Shown in pieces: positions 50,853 to 62,301 of a DNA stretch of 64,000 nucleotides. The notes under the pieces were generated by a model. It was not told where the DNA came from. It saw only the letters and a program-made list of their open reading frames with translations, and searched no databases. Numbering within the stretch: the stretch's first letter is position 1; every line of letters starts with the position of its first letter. A program made the position numbers and the translations under genes. The DNA comes from Ideonella_A sakaiensis_A (lineage in GTDB: Bacteria; Pseudomonadota; Gammaproteobacteria; Burkholderiales; Burkholderiaceae_C), in NCBI RefSeq assembly GCF_048320135.1, contig NZ_CP182947.1, positions 5,332,001-5,396,000 of the forward strand, written 5' to 3'.

Positions 50853-53800
50853 TCAGGAAGCGATGCCGACCAGGCCAGCGATGCCGGTCAGCGGGACTTC
50901 GATCCAGTCCGGGCGGTTGTCGATTTCGTAGCGGAGTTCGTACAGCGCCTTCTCGAGCTCGAACAGGTCGAGCATCGCGATCGCGGCATCGAACGCCGCG
51001 TCGTCGGCATACAGCCCGCCGCCGACCGCCACCTCGCGGTAGGTCTTCAGGAAGCCTTCTCGCACGCGGCGTTCCCACTCGCGGGCCATTGGCGCCAGCC
51101 GTTCGACTTCCGGCGGCGTCGGCGCGGTCTGGTTCAGCGCGGTGTGGCGCGCATAGTCGAACGACCGCAACATGCCGGCAACGTCGCGCAATGCACTCTG
51201 CTTGGCGCGCCGCTCGTCGAGCGTGCGGGCCGGTTCGCCTTCGAAATCGATCAGCAGGAAATCGTCGCGGCGGATCAGCACCTGGCCGAGGTGCAGGTCG
51301 CCGTGCAGCCGGGTTTTCAGGCCGACCGGGTCGGCGCTCGGCAACCGATCGATGCGCTCGAGCATCTGCTCGCGCGCGGCAAGCACCTTGCCGGCGAGCT
51401 GCGCCACCGGCGCTGGCCAGTTGCCATGCGCCGACTCGATCAACTGCAGCGTATGTTCGGCTTCGCGGTGGACGGTCTCGCTCCAGCGCGCGAGGTCGGC
51501 CGCTTCGACCGGCTCCGGGTCGAATGCCGGATCGCCGGTGCGCCGCGCCAGCGCGACGTGCAGTTCGGCAATCCGCTGCGCCAGAACCTGCATGCGGATG
51601 ACCATCGGTTCGATGCCATCGCTTTCGTCCTCGCTGTCGCCGTCACCGGCCTCGAGCAGACGTTTCAGTTGCTCGACGGCAAACTGCCAGGCATCGCCCT
51701 GATTGGAAATCTGTGCCTGCAGCAGCGCCACCGTCCAGGTCGCGCCGTCGGCGTCGATGTATTCGAGGCTGCCGGCAACCGGCACGCAATTCGCGAAATG
51801 GACGACGTCAGTCAGGAAACGGCCCATCTCGAGCTCGAGACCGAGGCCCTTCTGGATATGCCGGTAGGCCTTCAGGAACAGCCGGTCGCCGAGCAGCGAA
51901 ACCGAATTGCTGCTGTTGGCGAGCCGGTGCAGCGGCAGCGGTCCTTGCAGAGAATCGCCGACCAGCGTTTCATAGGTCGCGCCGCGGCTGCAGACAAAGC
52001 GGCCGTTGTCGGACTTGAATTCCTGCTGCTTGCCGATGGCCTCGACCAGCGCCTTGCAGAAGATCTCGTCGGCCATCGCATCGGCCAGCACGCCCATTTT
52101 CGCCTGCTGCCTGACCTTGGTCACCGCCAACGGCGCAAGCGAGCGGGCGTGTTCCTCGTCGTCGTCGTCGTAGGCGATCGACATCGGCACGAAATAACGC
52201 GCCTTCGAATTTGCGCACTCGGCATCGGCCAGGGCCAGCAGCCACTCGGTCTTGCCCTTGTTCAACCGGGCCTGGTCGATCAGCGTGGCCCTAACGATTG
52301 CCTCGTTTTTCGCTGCATACCAGCGCTGGCGCTGCATGAAGCGCGGCAGCAACTGGCCCTCGAGCTGGGTGCGGGTCTTGTCGGCCAGGCCCATCCGCCA
52401 TGGCACGACCTTCGAGCGGAAGAAGCTGTTCCAGTCGTCGAACAGCACCAGTACCGGCAGATCCTCGATCGGCAGGCGGTCGGTATGCCAGCTCGGCGGC
52501 TGCGCATCGGTGGAGAGCCGGAACCAGAAGAAGCCGTAGCCCGGCAGCGTCAGCATGTACGGCAGCTCACCGATCGGCGGGAAGGCATTGCGGCCCATCA
52601 TCTCGACCGGCACCCGGCCTTTCCAGTCTGCGAGCTCGAGTTCGACCGGCTGCGCGGTGCGGCTGACGTTGGACACGCACAGGATCACATCGTCTTCGTA
52701 TTCGCGGATATAGGCCAGCACCTTGCGATTGCCCGGGTGCAGCATCGTGAAGCGGCCGCGGCCGAAGGCATGCGTGCTGCCGCGCACCGCGAGCAGCCGC
52801 CGTGTCCAGGCCAGCAGCGACGATGGCTCGCGTGCCTGTGCCTCGACATTGACCGCCTCGAAGCCGTAGATCGGATCCTGGATCGGCGGCAGGTACAGCC
52901 GTTGCGGGTCGGCGCGCGAGAAGCCGCCGTTGCGGTCGCTGGTCCATTGCATCGGCGTGCGAACGCCGTCGCGGTCGCCGAGGAAGATGTTGTCGCCCAT
53001 GCCGATCTCGTCGCCGTAATACAGCACCGGCGTTCCAGGCATCGACAGCAGCAGACCGTTCATCAGCTTGATCCGCTCCATGTCGTTCTCGAGCAGCGGC
53101 GCGAGACGACGGCGGATGCCGAGGTTGATGCGGGCGCGTTTGTCGGCCGCATACATGTTGTACATGTAGTCGCGTTCCTTGCTCGTCACCATCTCGAGCG
53201 TCAGCTCGTCGTGGTTGCGCAGGAATACCGCCCACTGGCAATTCGGCGGGATGTCCGGCGTCTGCGCGAGGATCTCGACCACCGGATGCCGGTCTTCCTG
53301 CGCGATCGCCATGTACATGCGCGGCATCAGCGGGAAGTGGTATGCCATGTGGCATTCGTCGTCGTCGCCGAAATACTCGCGCACGTCCTCCGGCCACATG
53401 TTGGCCTCGGCGAGCAGCAGCCGGCCCGGGTATTTCTCGTCGACACGGCGGCGGATCTGCTTGATCACGTCGTGTGTCTCGCGCAGGTTCTCGTTGCTGG
53501 TGCCGTCGCGCTCGATCAGGTACGGGATCGCGTCGAGCCGGAAGCCGTCGACGCCCATCTCGAGCCAGAACTCCATCGTCTTCAGCACCGCGTCGATGAC
53601 CGCCGGGTTGTCGAAATTGAGGTCCGGCTGGTGGCTGAAGAAGCGGTGCCAGAAATACTGCTTCGCGACGTCGTCCCAGGTCCAGTTCGATTTTTCAGTA
53701 TCGGTGAAGATGATCCGGGTGCCGGTATACAGCGTCGGGTCGTCCGTCCAGACGTAGAAATTGCGCTCCGGCGAACCCTTCGGCGCGTTGCGCGCGGCCT

Positions 53801-54191
53801 GGAACCACGGATGCTGGTCGGAGGTGTGGTTGACGACCAGCTCGGTGATCACGCGCAGGCCGCGCTTGTGCGCCTCGGCGACGAAGGCCTTGAAATCATC
53901 GAGCGTGCCGTAGGAGGGATGGACGTCCTCGTAGTCGGCGACGTCGTAGCCGTCGTCGCGCAGCGGTGACGGGTAGAACGGCAACAGCCAGATCGTATTG
54001 ACGCCGAGTGACTGCACATGGTCGAGGTGCTCGGTCAGGCCGCGGAAGTCGCCGATGCCGTCGCCGTTGCCGTCGGCATAGGCCTTGATGTGCAGTTCAT
54101 AGATGACCGCATCCTTGTACCAATGCGGATCGGCGGCGTCGACTGCAGGAGTCACCGCGACGGTATGGGCGAGCTCGGTATCAGATTTCAC
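50853..54191 (-). CDS. treS: Trehalose synthase fused to maltokinase
   Basis: A 1112-residue bifunctional protein. Residues about 15-560 are a GH13 trehalose synthase: DPHWYKDAVIYELHIKAYAD, NTIWLLPFYPSPLRDDGYDVADY, the nucleophile Asp in VDGFRLDAIPYLIERDGTSN near residue 210 and FLRNHDELTLEMVT near residue 320. The rest is a maltokinase (Mak/Pep2): LPRFMQRQRWYAAKNEAIVR near 610 and the kinase catalytic loop GLKTRLHGDLHLGQVLIRRDD near 960, with LIDFEGEPARTLDER after it. It turns trehalose into maltose and phosphorylates it to maltose 1-phosphate, the donor for GlgE. Such fusions are common in proteobacteria. It is 134 bases downstream of glgE, across a palindromic repeat. Confidence 0.96.
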   Translation of the reverse strand: MKSDTELAHTVAVTPAVDAADPHWYKDAVIYELHIKAYADGNGDGIGDFRGLTEHLDHVQSLGVNTIWLLPFYPSPLRDDGYDVADYEDVHPSYGTLDDFKAFVAEAHKRGLRVITELVVNHTSDQHPWFQAARNAPKGSPERNFYVWTDDPTLYTGTRIIFTDTEKSNWTWDDVAKQYFWHRFFSHQPDLNFDNPAVIDAVLKTMEFWLEMGVDGFRLDAIPYLIERDGTSNENLRETHDVIKQIRRRVDEKYPGRLLLAEANMWPEDVREYFGDDDECHMAYHFPLMPRMYMAIAQEDRHPVVEILAQTPDIPPNCQWAVFLRNHDELTLEMVTSKERDYMYNMYAADKRARINLGIRRRLAPLLENDMERIKLMNGLLLSMPGTPVLYYGDEIGMGDNIFLGDRDGVRTPMQWTSDRNGGFSRADPQRLYLPPIQDPIYGFEAVNVEAQAREPSSLLAWTRRLLAVRGSTHAFGRGRFTMLHPGNRKVLAYIREYEDDVILCVSNVSRTAQPVELELADWKGRVPVEMMGRNAFPPIGELPYMLTLPGYGFFWFRLSTDAQPPSWHTDRLPIEDLPVLVLFDDWNSFFRSKVVPWRMGLADKTRTQLEGQLLPRFMQRQRWYAAKNEAIVRATLIDQARLNKGKTEWLLALADAECANSKARYFVPMSIAYDDDDEEHARSLAPLAVTKVRQQAKMGVLADAMADEIFCKALVEAIGKQQEFKSDNGRFVCSRGATYETLVGDSLQGPLPLHRLANSSNSVSLLGDRLFLKAYRHIQKGLGLELEMGRFLTDVVHFANCVPVAGSLEYIDADGATWTVALLQAQISNQGDAWQFAVEQLKRLLEAGDGDSEDESDGIEPMVIRMQVLAQRIAELHVALARRTGDPAFDPEPVEAADLARWSETVHREAEHTLQLIESAHGNWPAPVAQLAGKVLAAREQMLERIDRLPSADPVGLKTRLHGDLHLGQVLIRRDDFLLIDFEGEPARTLDERRAKQSALRDVAGMLRSFDYARHTALNQTAPTPPEVERLAPMAREWERRVREGFLKTYREVAVGGGLYADDAAFDAAIAMLDLFELEKALYELRYEIDNRPDWIEVPLTGIAGLVGIAS

Positions 54192-54242
54192 GGCTTCCTT
54201 TCGCTGGCTATCGCCGCGGTGCCGTCAGGCACCGATCAAGCA

Positions 54243-54315
54243 GCATCCGCGGATCCGGCTCCGCCGGTCCGCTGGATGCGCCCCCTCGAGGGGGTGCGCC
54301 GAAGGCGCTACGGGG
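54243..54315. repeat. GC-rich palindromic intergenic element between glgE and treS
   Basis: Contains two imperfect hairpins: GCATCCGCGGATCC...GGTCCGCTGGATGC (54243-54279) and GCGCCCCCTCGAGGGGGTGCGC (54278-54299), followed by AAGGCGCTACGGGGGTGGGT. Such CCCCCTCGAGGGGG-type elements are familiar intergenic repeats in Burkholderiales genomes, here recalled from general knowledge. It could be a transcription attenuator or mRNA-stability element between the two genes. Confidence 0.55.
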
Positions 54316-54325
54316 GTGGGTCATC

Positions 54326-56355
<2,030 letters not shown>

Positions 56356-56359
<4 letters not shown>

Positions 56360-58272
56360 GAGGGCTTCCTTTCCGGTTGCAGGACCAGCAGACCAAGCGG
56401 GGGCAGGCGCAGATTGAGCGCCTGAAACTGGCGATGGGCGGCAACCGGCACGCTGCTCGCGCCGCCCTGGTTGCCGACGCCGCTGCCGCCGTAGACGGTG
56501 GCGTCGCTGTTCAGCCGTTCGACCCAACGGCCGGCCTGCGGCACGCCGACCAGGTAGTTGTCGCGCGGCTGCGGCGTGAAATTGGCGACCACCAGCAGCG
56601 GCGATCCATCGCGCGCCTTGCGCAGAAAACTGATCACGCTCTGTTCGCTGTCGTTGCTCTCGAGCCACTGGAAACCGGCCGGCTCGAAATCGATTTCGTG
56701 CAATGCCGGTTCGCTGCGGTAGAGCTGGTTCAGGTCTTCGAGCCAGCGTTGCACGCCGCCGTGCGTCGACTCCTGGGCGACGACCCACCATTCGAGCGCA
56801 TCGTCGTGGTTCCATTCGCGGCGCTGGCCGAATTCGCCACCCATGAACAGCAGCTTCTTGCCCGGATGGGTCCACATGTGGCCGAACAGCAGCCGCAGGT
56901 TGGCGAACTGCTGCCACGCGTCGCCCGGCATCTTGCCGATCAGCGAACCCTTGCCGTGCACGACCTCGTCGTGCGACAGCGGCAGCATGAAGTTCTCGTT
57001 GAACGCATAGATCAGCGAGAAGGTCAGCTGGCCGTGGTGCCAGCGGCGGTGGATCGGATCCTGCTGCATGTATTTCAGCGTGTCGTGCATCCAGCCCATG
57101 TTCCACTTCATGCCGAAGCCAAGCCCGCCGCCATCGGTCGGCCGCGACACCATCGGCCAGGCGGTCGATTCCTCGGCGATCACCTGCACATCGGGATGGT
57201 CGCGGTAGACCGACTCGTTCAGGAAGCGCAGGAACGATACCGCCTCGAGGTTTTCGCGGCCGCCGTACCGGTTCGGAATCCATTCGCCGGGGTTGCGCGC
57301 ATAGTCGAGGTACAACATCGACGCGACGGCATCGACGCGCAAGCCGTCGGCATGGAATTCCTCGAGCCAGAACATCGCGCTCGACAACAGGAAGGCCCGC
57401 ACCTCGTTGCGGCCGAGGTTGAAGATCGACGATTTCCACTCCGGATGAAAACCCTGGCGCGGATCGGCATGTTCGTACAGCGCGGTGCCGTCGAAATGGT
57501 CGAGCCCGTGTGCATCGTTCGGAAAATGCGACGGTACCCAGTCGAGGATCACGCCGATGCCGGCCTGGTGCAGCGTATCGACGAGGTATTTGAAATCCTG
57601 CGGCGAGCCATAGCGCGAGGTCGGCGCGAAATAACCGGTCGTCTGGTAGCCCCACGAGCCGTAGAACGGGTGCTCCATCACCGGCAGCAGTTCGACATGC
57701 GTGAAGCCCATCTGCTTCACGTAGTCGGCCAGCAGGTGGGCCTGGGTGCGGTAGTCGAGCGGCTCACCAGAGGCGCCGCGCCGCCATGATCCGAGGTGGA
57801 CTTCGTAGACCGAGATCGGTGCGCCGAGCGCATTGTGTTTGGCGCGCGACGCCATCCATGATTCATCGCCCCAGGAATAGTCGTCGGCTCGCCAGGCCAC
57901 CGATGCGGTGGCCGGCGGCTGCTCGGCATGGCGGGCGAACGGGTCGGCTTTTTCCAGTCGGCCGCCGTCGCGGGTGCCGATGACATATTTATAACGGTGA
58001 CCGGCTTCGACGCCGGCGATCTCGGCCTGCCAGATGCCGGAACTATCGGACCGCGCGGTGGCTCTATGGCTGTCTGGATTCCAGCCGTTGAAGTCGCCGA
58101 TCACCGAAACCCACTCGGCATTCGGTGCCCAGACCGCGAACTTCGCACCGCCATCGACCAGGTGGCAACCCATCAGCTTGTGCAGCTTGGCGTGGGTGCC
58201 CTCCCGGAACAGGTGGATGTCGGTTTCACCGAAATTGTCCTGCGAAAAAACATTTGTACCAATCATAATCAT
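56356..58272 (-). CDS. glgB: 1,4-alpha-glucan branching enzyme
   Basis: A 638-residue GH13 branching enzyme. An N-terminal CBM48 domain (GAKFAVWAPNAEWVSVIGDFNGWN near residue 45) is followed by the catalytic barrel: PLDYRTQAHLLADYVKQMGFTHVELLP near 175, GVILDWVPSHFPNDAHGLDHFDG near 247, the nucleophile Asp in GLRVDAVASMLYLDYARNPGEW near 315, VIAEESTAWPMVSRPTDGGG near 370 and LSHDEVVHGKGSLIGKMPGD near 435. It makes alpha-1,6 branches in the glucan polymerised by GlgE. First gene of the leftward glucan/trehalose cluster; translation starts MIMIGTNVFSQDNFGETDIH. The promoter should lie in the 116-base gap to divergent tadA. Confidence 0.95.
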
Positions 58273-58388
58273 GGCGGATTGTGCACCAGCCGAAAGCCGT
58301 TTGCCATAGGGTGATCCTGGTTCGTGAAAACCGTCGGCCCGGAGCGGCTACAGTCGCAGCGTAGTGAAAGCACGCAACGGGAGCAAGA

Positions 58389-58979
58389 GTGGAAGAGCCT
58401 TCGCAGGCTGCCGACGAATGGGCGATGCGCATCGCGCTAGACCAGGCACGCAATGCCTGGCTGGTCGGCGAGGTGCCGGTCGGTGCGGTGATCGTCCGGC
58501 CGACCGCCGACGGCCCGCAGGTGATCGCGACCGGCTACAACCGCCCGATCACCGAACATGACCCGACCGCCCACGCCGAAATCGTTGCATTGCGCCATGC
58601 CGCGCACCTGCTCGGCAACTACCGGCTGCCGGAGCTGAGTGTCTATGTGACGCTGGAACCCTGCGCGATGTGCGCGATGGCGATGCTGCACGCACGCGTC
58701 AGGCGCGTCGTTTTCGGTGCCGCCGACCCGAAAACCGGGGCCGCCGGTTCGGTGCTGAACCTGTTCGAGTCGACGGCGCTGAACCACCATTGCCACCTGC
58801 AGGGCGGCGTGCTCGCCGCCGACAGCGGCCGGCTGCTGAAGGAATTTTTTGCCGAACGTCGCGAGCGCTACCGCAACCGCCACCGCGCCGCGGGCACAGG
58901 GGCGACTGCCCAGGCAATCCCGACCGGCGATGCGGTCGAGGTCGACCACAGCGATTTCGGCGAGCAGCTTCGACGATGA
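58389..58979 (+). CDS. tadA: tRNA-specific adenosine deaminase
   Basis: A 196-residue cytidine/deoxycytidylate-deaminase-fold enzyme. Zinc ligands and the catalytic Glu are His62-Ala-Glu64 (PTAHAEIVALRHAAH) and PCAMCAMAML at 91-100 (Cys92, Cys95). It deaminates the wobble A34 of tRNA-Arg(ACG) to inosine. The start codon is GTG at 58389, preceded by a GGGAGC ribosome site; a downstream ATG at 58425 would still keep the whole domain. The C-terminus extends about 30 residues beyond the E. coli enzyme with a charged tail. Its stop overlaps the ldcA start. Confidence 0.95.
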   Translation: MEEPSQAADEWAMRIALDQARNAWLVGEVPVGAVIVRPTADGPQVIATGYNRPITEHDPTAHAEIVALRHAAHLLGNYRLPELSVYVTLEPCAMCAMAMLHARVRRVVFGAADPKTGAAGSVLNLFESTALNHHCHLQGGVLAADSGRLLKEFFAERRERYRNRHRAAGTGATAQAIPTGDAVEVDHSDFGEQLRR

Positions 58980-59893
58980 GCAGCCTGATCCTGTTCAGCC
59001 CGGCCGGCGTCGTGCCGCGAGCCGGGGTGCTGAAACTGGCCAGCAAACGGCTGCGCGCGCTCGGCTTCGAGCCGAACATCGATGCCGCGGCACTGAAGCG
59101 AAACCAGCGTTTTGCCGGCGCCGACGATGATCGACTGGCCGCGCTGCACCGCGTTGCCGACGCAGCGCCGGGCGTTGCAATGGCCAGCCGTGGCGGCTAC
59201 GGCTTGTCCCGACTGCTCGATGGCATCGACTGGGCGGTTATGGGCCGCAGCATCGAACGCGGCACACGCTGGGTCGGCCACAGCGACATGACGGCGCTGC
59301 AACTCGGACTGCTGGCCCACCTCGGTCGCACCGCCGGGCGCAGCTGGGCCGGGCCGATGGCCTGCGCCGATTTCGGCCGCAGCGATGACGCCGGCGGCGT
59401 CGACGAAATCACCCGCGACTGTTTTCTCGAGGCGATGAGCGGCGAACTCGAAGGCGTCGGCTTTCGCACCGAAGCCGGCTTCGCCGGGCTGCAATGCCGT
59501 GGCACGCTGTGGGGCGGCAACCTGACGATCGTCAATTCGCTGCTCGGCACCCGCCACTGGCCAAAGGCCGACGTCACGAAGGGTGGCATCCTGTTCCTCG
59601 AGGATGTCAACGAACACCCCTACCGCATCGAACGGAGCCTGCTGCAGCTCCAACAAGCCGGCGTGCTCGACAAGCAGCGGGCGATCCTGCTTGGCAGCTT
59701 CACCGAGTGGAAGAAGTCACCGCTCGACCGCGGCTATTCGCTGAAGGCGATGCTGGCCCGCGTCCGCAGCACCATCTCGACCCCGATCCTCACCGGCCTC
59801 CCATTTGGCCACGTGCCAACTAAGCTGAGCCTGCCGATCGGCGCCAAGGTGCAACTGCTGGTCGACGGGCGCGATGTGCTGATCGGGTGGTGA
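58976..59893 (+). CDS. ldcA: LD-carboxypeptidase (peptidase S66)
   Basis: A 305-residue murein LD-carboxypeptidase family protein. The nucleophilic Ser103 lies in WVGHSDMTALQL, preceded by the conserved ASRGGYGLSRLLDGIDW near residue 70. The Glu/His partners are in GGILFLEDVNEHPYRIERSL and TGLPFGHVPTKLSLPIG. It removes the terminal D-Ala from murein tetrapeptides in the cytoplasm during peptidoglycan recycling. It is a normal length and overlaps the tadA stop by 4 bases (ATGA). The 573-bp inverted-end element begins 22 bases after its stop. Confidence 0.94.
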   Translation: MSSLILFSPAGVVPRAGVLKLASKRLRALGFEPNIDAAALKRNQRFAGADDDRLAALHRVADAAPGVAMASRGGYGLSRLLDGIDWAVMGRSIERGTRWVGHSDMTALQLGLLAHLGRTAGRSWAGPMACADFGRSDDAGGVDEITRDCFLEAMSGELEGVGFRTEAGFAGLQCRGTLWGGNLTIVNSLLGTRHWPKADVTKGGILFLEDVNEHPYRIERSLLQLQQAGVLDKQRAILLGSFTEWKKSPLDRGYSLKAMLARVRSTISTPILTGLPFGHVPTKLSLPIGAKVQLLVDGRDVLIGW

Positions 59894-59914
59894 GGGGAGG
59901 GCTGCAAGCGGCGC

Positions 59915-60487
59915 TGACTTTTGTGGGAGGGGCTTCAGCCCCGATTCGGGCTGGTGGTGTTCGGCAGCTGGCACCCGCGGACCGAGCGGCACGGCAGGCG
60001 GCACCCGGTCGCGGCTCATGATGCGGCGGTCCTCGCTGGCGCTCGGACTGCGCTGCGATGCTCGGTCCAGGGTCGCGCGGCGGAACTCGCTACGTTCGCT
60101 GCGCTCACTGCGCTCGGACAACCGCCGCGAGCATGTTTGTTGATGCTCGCTGCGCTCGCCGACCCTGGCCCTGGCCTTGCAGGCCGCACCGGGCCTTGCG
60201 GCCCGTTCGCTCGCAAGGCACAAGGGGTCCCCCGGACCCCTCGTGTCCGTGCTCGCCTTCTCGCCGCCGCATAAATCGCCCCGCCCGGGCACGGCCTGCC
60301 GCGCTGCAACGATGGTGCGCTTCGTCGAATGTTTCGGTGGGTGCGCAAAGGCGTGGGCGGGTGGCTGCTGGCAAGCATCTAAGCGCCAGTGGCCGCCCGA
60401 CCGCGCCTTTGCTCTCGCCTCTGTGCCTGCCGATTCGCAGTCGTGCAAGATCCCGAATCGGGGCTGAAGCCCCTCCCACAAAAGTCA
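59915..60487. mobile_element. Non-coding element with perfect 36-bp inverted ends (expanded REPIN/MITE-like)
   Basis: The ends 59915-59950 and 60452-60487 are a perfect 36-base inverted repeat (TGACTTTTGTGGGAGGGG... inward), and each contains the hairpin GGGGCTTCAGCCCC after a GTGG tetranucleotide. These arms match the REP doublets at 29526 and 44026, but here the spacer is about 500 bases instead of 15-20. The interior has no convincing gene: frames on both strands are Arg/Cys/Pro-rich and overlapping, and it is rich in small inverted segments such as GGCCTTGCAGGCC and GGCCGCACCGGGCC-like steps. It looks like a non-autonomous, structured element. It directly precedes the IS element. Confidence 0.7.
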
Positions 60488-60517
60488 CCCACCGCCAAGC
60501 GGCCAACGGCCGCTCCG

Positions 60518-62141
60518 GGCCGAGGCTGTGTGGAAACTCTTCGGCACCAGTTGTGTCATATCTCCAGTAGCGACGACAGGAGTGATCGATGGGGCGATAC
60601 GTCGAAGGCCAAGACCGAACGCAGAGCGTCCTCTTCCCCGAGCAACTGGATGACTGGATTCATGAGGACAACACGGTTCGCGTCATCGATGTCTTCGTCG
60701 ACGAACTAGATCTGAGGAAGCTGGGCTTCGATCGTGCCAATCCTGCAGAGACGGGTCGGCCGGGGTACAGCCCGGCGACGCTGCTCAAGATCTATGTCTA
60801 CGGCTACCTCAACCGTGTGCAGTCGAGCCGACGCCTGGAGACCGAAGCACAGCGCAATCTCGAACTCATCTGGCTGACCGGGCGCTTGGCGCCGGACTTC
60901 AAGACCATCGCCGACTTCCGCCGTGACAACGGTGATGCCATCGGCAAAGTCTGCAAGGAGTTCGTTCTGCTTTGCCGCCGGATGAAGCTCTTCACCGACG
61001 GCGTCGTCGCCATTGATGGCAGCAAGTTCAAAGCGGTCAACAGCCGCGACAAGAACTTCACCGACCGCAAGCTTCAGGCGCGAATCGAACAACTCGAAAG
61101 CAGCATCAAGCGCTACCTGGTTGAGCTCGACCGCGCCGACCGTGATGCCACGGCCGTTCTGCCTGGCCGAGTTGCGCACCTCAAGGAGAAGATCACCAAG
61201 GTCAAGCAGCAGATGAAGGCGCTGGAGGCGATCGGTGAGCAAATGAAGGTGTCCGAGGACGGGCAGATCTCGTTGACCGATCCGGATGCACGCTCGATGG
61301 CCACCAGCGGCCGAGGCACTGGCGTGGTGGGCTACAACGTCCAGACGGTCGTGGATGCCAAGCACCACCTGATCGTGGCCCACGAGGTCACCAACGTTGG
61401 CCATGACAGGGACCAACTGGCGAACATGGCCAAGCTTGCCAAGGCAGCCACCGGCGAGGACAAGCTGATTGCGCTGGCCGATCGCGGGTATTACGAAGGC
61501 TACGAGATCCTGGAGTGCGAGCGCTCGGGTGTGGCCGCAGTCGTTCCCAAGCCGATGACTTCGAACAACCTGGCCGACGGGCTCTTCGACAAGCGGGATT
61601 TCGTCTACGACGGCGAGAAAGACGAATACCGGTGCCCGGCCGGGCGGATTGCCATCCACAGGTTTACATCCGAGGAGAGGGGCAAGATCCTGCACAAGTA
61701 TTGGTCGTCAGACTGCCCACAGTGCCCGATGAAGCCACAGTGCACGACGAGCAAGAATCGCCGTATCGCCCGCTGGGAGCACGACGACATCCTAGATGTC
61801 GTTCAAGAACGGCTGGAGCGCGCGCCCGAAGCCATGAAGCAACGAAGGCAGACCGTCGAGCATGTGTTCGGAACGCTCAAGGCCTGGATGGGATCGAGTC
61901 ATTTCCTGAGCCGTACGCTGCCTCGCGTGAAAACCGAGATGAGCTTGCAGGTTCTGGCCTACAACCTAAAGCGGATGATCAAGATCCTCGGCACTGGGCC
62001 GCTGATCGCAGCGATGAGGGCATAGGGCGCCCGCCCTCACCTAAAAGTTCTTCGCGCGGGGCAAGTTCAGAGATTGCCGCCTGGCCATCGCGTTGGTCTG
62101 CTCAGGTGATCGGAAAACCGAGTTTCCACACGGCCTCGGCC
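60518..62141 (+). mobile_element. IS1182-family insertion sequence, apparently complete
   Basis: The ends are inverted repeats of 22 bases: GGCCGAGGCTGTGTGGAAAC at the left (60518-60539) and its inverse with one mismatch at the right (62120-62141). The enclosed transposase gene is uninterrupted and the length (about 1.62 kb) is typical for the family. No clear target duplication is visible in the immediate flanks. It sits between the 573-bp element and the oligopeptide-binding-protein gene. Confidence 0.85.
60589..62025 (+). CDS. IS1182-family DDE transposase
   Basis: A 478-residue transposase. The N-terminal domain (MGRYVEGQDRTQSVLFPEQL, then GRPGYSPATLLKIYVYGYLNR) is characteristic, as are LELIWLTGRLAPDFKTIADFRRDN near residue 88 and the DDE core: the first Asp in VVAIDGSKFKAVNSRD near 142, the second in LIALADRGYYEGYEI near 297 and the Glu in RRQTVEHVFGTLKAWMG near 425. 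A Cys-rich CPQCPMKPQCTTSKNRRI segment near 370 is common in this family. The frame is intact, so the element may still be active. Inverted repeats lie 71 bases upstream and about 95 bases downstream. Confidence 0.94.
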   Translation: MGRYVEGQDRTQSVLFPEQLDDWIHEDNTVRVIDVFVDELDLRKLGFDRANPAETGRPGYSPATLLKIYVYGYLNRVQSSRRLETEAQRNLELIWLTGRLAPDFKTIADFRRDNGDAIGKVCKEFVLLCRRMKLFTDGVVAIDGSKFKAVNSRDKNFTDRKLQARIEQLESSIKRYLVELDRADRDATAVLPGRVAHLKEKITKVKQQMKALEAIGEQMKVSEDGQISLTDPDARSMATSGRGTGVVGYNVQTVVDAKHHLIVAHEVTNVGHDRDQLANMAKLAKAATGEDKLIALADRGYYEGYEILECERSGVAAVVPKPMTSNNLADGLFDKRDFVYDGEKDEYRCPAGRIAIHRFTSEERGKILHKYWSSDCPQCPMKPQCTTSKNRRIARWEHDDILDVVQERLERAPEAMKQRRQTVEHVFGTLKAWMGSSHFLSRTLPRVKTEMSLQVLAYNLKRMIKILGTGPLIAAMRA

Positions 62142-62301
62142 GAAACAAGTCGGCCGCCAGGTCGCCGAAGTCCAGCAGTTGTCAGGCTTATCATTGCCGG
62201 CATGCCTCACGGTGCTGCCCGATCACGAGCCGGGCGTGCCGGAGGCTCGTTGTTTTCGGCGTCCGCTGCGCATCCTGCGGCGGGCAGAAAAGGATTGTTG
62301 A

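Noticed and set aside
50088..53969. 1293-codon plus-strand frame opposite treS and the TM-helix gene
   Set aside because: It is antisense to treS-maltokinase, which has clear catalytic motifs; the plus-strand product has no recognisable domain.
56360..57655. Long N-terminal extension of glgE
   Set aside because: It is in the glgB coding region in another frame; GTG at 56359 gives the normal GlgE start and overlap.
59951..60451. Several overlapping frames inside the 573-bp element
   Set aside because: Arg/Ser/Pro-rich translations on both strands without motifs or ribosome sites; better explained as structured non-coding DNA.
60500..62160. Target-site duplication of the IS element
   Set aside because: The bases just outside the two inverted repeats do not match convincingly.
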